Assembly: GCF_000010165.1 (NCBI RefSeq)
Contig: NC_012491.1
Coordinates: 468,501 to 532,500 of the forward strand
Length of the DNA stretch: 64,000 nt
Source of the DNA: Brevibacillus brevis NBRC 100599
GTDB lineage: Bacteria; Bacillota; Bacilli; Brevibacillales; Brevibacillaceae
Reading direction: 5' to 3'
Of this stretch, positions 61,547 to 64,000 are shown piece by piece. Every line of letters starts with the position of its first letter. Positions within the stretch are counted from its first letter, which is position 1. Made by a program: the position numbers and the translations under genes. The notes below the pieces were generated by a model. The model searched no databases. It was not told the DNA's origin and was given only the letters and a program-made list of their open reading frames with translations.

Positions 61547-62866
61547 TTATTTATTGGGAGTGAGGAAGGTTTGGGTGAAGTAGTCTGTATATACGCCCAC
61601 TCCTAATTGGGTGAAGCCTTTTTCGAGTACGTTTTTGCGATGGCCTGGACTGTTCATCCAGCCCTCATGGACTTCGATGGCATCCGTATAGCCTGCTGCA
61701 ATATTCTCTCCGGCCATGCTATAAGCGAGAGAGGCACTTTTCATGCGGTCAAATGGATTACTCCCAGTCGTCGCAGAGATGTGATCGAAGAAATTGTTAC
61801 TCTCCATGTCCATGCTGTGTTTGCGTGCCACATCGGCAGCCTTTTCATTCCATTGAAGGGGCGGAAGCTTGTATCGGTAGCGGGAGACGTTGACCAGATC
61901 GAGGATTTGGCGCTCAGATGCGGCATTGACCTGTTCTCGTTCGCCAACTCGAAGCGGCGGGGGATCAAAATTGGGTGCCTGACCTTGATAGGTCCACTTC
62001 GTTTCGTAAAAACTGCCGCGCAACAGCATTTGCGCATCCATCATACGTACAGCAGTGACCTTGTTGCCATTCTGCTTGTCCAAGTAATAAATGTAGGGGG
62101 TGCCATCTTTCATGACGAGAGGGCGTTGCTGTTTTTGATTGGTTATTTGGATTTGTGCCCCCTGAAAAGAGAAAGAAACAATGTTTTGTACAGCCAATTG
62201 ACGCTCAAGTGATTGCTGGCTGGTGCCGACTCCGATGTTTCCGAGCTTTGCTGTAGGAGCAAGCGAGTACACATCGACGACTTTGTTATTTGCTATGCCG
62301 ACTTGAATGTATCGGGCAGGCTCGTGATTGTACACCCACCATTGATAGCCGAGACTGCTTGGCTCTTTACGGGCAGGCTCACCTAACCGTTTGTGTACTT
62401 CCTCAGAAGACATGCCGAGAGCGATGTCAAAAATCGTGTTAGGCTTCTCCTCTCGAACGGGTGATGCAGGTGGTTTGACGGTTGCGGGCTTTTGGGGAAG
62501 CGTCAGAGAGGCAGGGACTGCATCGGGTGTATTCTGTTTTTCAGGCTGTCCAACGGAGAATACGGGAGGTTGACCGACCCAAGCGCTTTGGGAAGCTTCA
62601 TCCCACCCGATAGGCTTGTTCAAGTGGCGACTGATCATGGACAGAGGTACATATAGTGTTCCTTCGTATTCGAGGGAAGCTGGTATTTCCTTGCCTTTCT
62701 CCATGTAGTACCCGGGCTTTTCGCTTGCGACGATTTCTCGGCCATCCCAATAGATAGAGGCCGGGTTAAGATTGACCCGTATAAAGGAAGTAGTATCCGA
62801 AGTGAAGAGACGGCTGATTCCGAAGACTCCCAGGGCAATTAAGCCAATCCAGAGCCATTTGTGCAT
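61547..62866 (-). CDS. CAP-domain (SCP/PR1) protein with copper-amine-oxidase-N-like and CAP-associated domains
   Basis: A 439-residue secreted or membrane-anchored protein. An N-terminal membrane helix (about residues 3-18) is followed by an amine-oxidase-N-like segment (LEYEGTLYVPLSMISRHLNK), a Pro-rich linker, a CAP-associated N-terminal domain starting FDIALGMSSEEVHKRLGEPA (about residue 150), and a C-terminal CAP domain (about 315-435). The CAP domain has HSMDMESNNFFDHIS, GENIAAGY and HRKNVLEKGFTQLGVG. AAGGAGGG precedes the ATG at 62866. Spore-former relatives include YlbC-like and YkwD-like proteins of unknown function. Confidence 0.88.
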   Translation of the reverse strand: MHKWLWIGLIALGVFGISRLFTSDTTSFIRVNLNPASIYWDGREIVASEKPGYYMEKGKEIPASLEYEGTLYVPLSMISRHLNKPIGWDEASQSAWVGQPPVFSVGQPEKQNTPDAVPASLTLPQKPATVKPPASPVREEKPNTIFDIALGMSSEEVHKRLGEPARKEPSSLGYQWWVYNHEPARYIQVGIANNKVVDVYSLAPTAKLGNIGVGTSQQSLERQLAVQNIVSFSFQGAQIQITNQKQQRPLVMKDGTPYIYYLDKQNGNKVTAVRMMDAQMLLRGSFYETKWTYQGQAPNFDPPPLRVGEREQVNAASERQILDLVNVSRYRYKLPPLQWNEKAADVARKHSMDMESNNFFDHISATTGSNPFDRMKSASLAYSMAGENIAAGYTDAIEVHEGWMNSPGHRKNVLEKGFTQLGVGVYTDYFTQTFLTPNK

Positions 62867-63017
62867 GGAACAATTCCCTCCTTGGTGAGCTTGCCTGATT
62901 CTATGTTTCATTTATATGAGCGTGTCCGAATACTAGAACCTCCTTGCTAGAGAATGCAATTTAATAGGAGGAAGAGTAGTCAAGCAGTTGCAAATGGAAA
63001 AAAGTGAGGGAAACTAC

Positions 63018-63046
63018 TTGCAAAGTACATAGTGATTCATTATTAT
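63018..63046 (+). promoter_or_regulatory. Vegetative promoter of groESL
   Basis: TTGCAA at 63018-63023 and TATTAT at 63041-63046 with a 17-base spacer. The CIRCE operator begins 13 bases downstream. Confidence 0.7.
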
Positions 63047-63058
63047 AGGAATTGGGTG

Positions 63059-63085
63059 TTAGCACTCATAACAGTCGAGTGCTAA
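63059..63085. promoter_or_regulatory. CIRCE element (HrcA operator)
   Basis: TTAGCACTC, nine bases, GAGTGCTAA: a perfect CIRCE inverted repeat between the promoter and groES. In Firmicutes HrcA binds CIRCE and represses groESL until heat or misfolded protein occupies GroEL. Confidence 0.97.
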
Positions 63086-63131
63086 CAACAGAAATCTTGT
63101 TTACCTACATTTTTTGAGGAGGGTGTTTTTA

Positions 63132-63416
63132 GTGCTTAAGCCATTGGGTGACCGTGTGGTAATCGAAGCTATCTCCAAAGACGAAACGACTGCAAGCGGT
63201 ATCGTTTTGCCTGATTCTGCAAAGGAAAAACCGCAAGAAGGCCGCGTAATCGCAGTAGGTTCTGGCCGTGTTGCTGACAACGGTGAGCGCATCGCTTTGG
63301 AAGTAAAAGAAGGCGATAAAGTAATCTTCTCCAAATACGCTGGTACTGAAGTAAAGGTAGACAACAACGAATACCTCGTGCTGCGCGAATCCGATATCCT
63401 CGCGATCATCGGTTAA
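63132..63416 (+). CDS. groES: Co-chaperonin GroES
   Basis: A 94-residue co-chaperonin that caps the GroEL ring. [12 protein letters not shown], the mobile loop [19 protein letters not shown] and [19 protein letters not shown] are canonical. The GTG start at 63132 lies seven bases after GGAGGGTG; starting further upstream would add residues not found in the family. It is controlled by CIRCE and is followed by groEL after 55 bases. Confidence 0.97.
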   Translation: MLKPLGDRVVIEAISKDETTASGIVLPDSAKEKPQEGRVIAVGSGRVADNGERIALEVKEGDKVIFSKYAGTEVKVDNNEYLVLRESDILAIIG

Positions 63417-63471
63417 GGCTCTTAACATAGGAAGTCGAACGAATAAACACATAACAGGAGGTTGAGTTTAG

Positions 63472-64000
<529 letters not shown>

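Overview
The window reads as chromosomal DNA of an endospore-forming Bacillota of the Paenibacillaceae type, most likely Brevibacillus. The support is a ger-type germinant receptor operon, a gamma-type SASP, YdcC, CmpA and GerMN-domain proteins, frequent TTG/GTG starts with strong GGAGG ribosome sites, a CIRCE-controlled groESL, an S-box (SAM-I) riboswitch, and the Bacillus-like order acpS-ydcC-alr-ndoAI-ndoA-rsb-sigB-tex-cmpA-sprT-like-thiL-tsaE-tsaB-rimI-tsaD-ABC-F. No tRNA, rRNA, CRISPR array or prophage was recognised.

Layout. 1-3226: the end of a spore germination receptor operon (A, B and C subunits). 3250-6190: methionine ABC importer metNIQ behind a SAM riboswitch. 6318-15059: four tandem paralogous oligopeptide-binding proteins without permease genes, with an SRPBCC protein and an AraC regulator between the first and second; the fourth has lost its lipobox cysteine, and three carry CodY-box-like sites. 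15188-18354: small sporulation-like proteins, a cell-wall amidase and a GerMN lipoprotein. 18424-18933: a highly structured intergenic repeat. 19222-26576: phosphate importer pstSCAB, a chemoreceptor and a second pstB, with two PhoP-box-like promoters of the same geometry. 26588-29048: a small redox cassette (HxlR regulator, SnoaL lipoprotein, quinone-reductase-like and SDR proteins) flanked by near-identical hairpin repeats. 29155-33205: an ArsB-type transporter and a three-gene GMC oxidoreductase operon. 33302-36170: ArsR regulator, glutaredoxin, SASP, acpS and ydcC. 36227-38156: a second copy of the structured repeat, interrupted by an IS3-family element. 38278-47873: a secreted tandem-repeat protein, alr, the ndoAI-ndoA toxin-antitoxin pair, a sigma-B operon without rsbR, rsbS or rsbX, and tex. 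47899-52888: cmpA (40 codons), a SprT-like protease, thiL and the t6A-tRNA genes. 53033-53361: a DnaA-box cluster. 53192 to the end: a large membrane protein with an AlkP-like ectodomain, an ABC-F ATPase, a formate-tetrahydrofolate enzyme, molybdopterin genes, tatAC, a CAP-domain protein, and groES with the start of groEL.

The most unusual signal is the composite intergenic element found at 18424-18933 and 36227-38156. Its second half has two long nested stems (17 bp and 16-17 bp) whose sequences differ completely between the copies while the pairing, the spacings and the flanking conserved bases are kept. That pattern of compensatory change points to selection on a folded structure, either a structured RNA or a hairpin DNA element. 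In the second copy an IS3-family element with a 3-bp target duplication has split the stems 1.5 kb apart.
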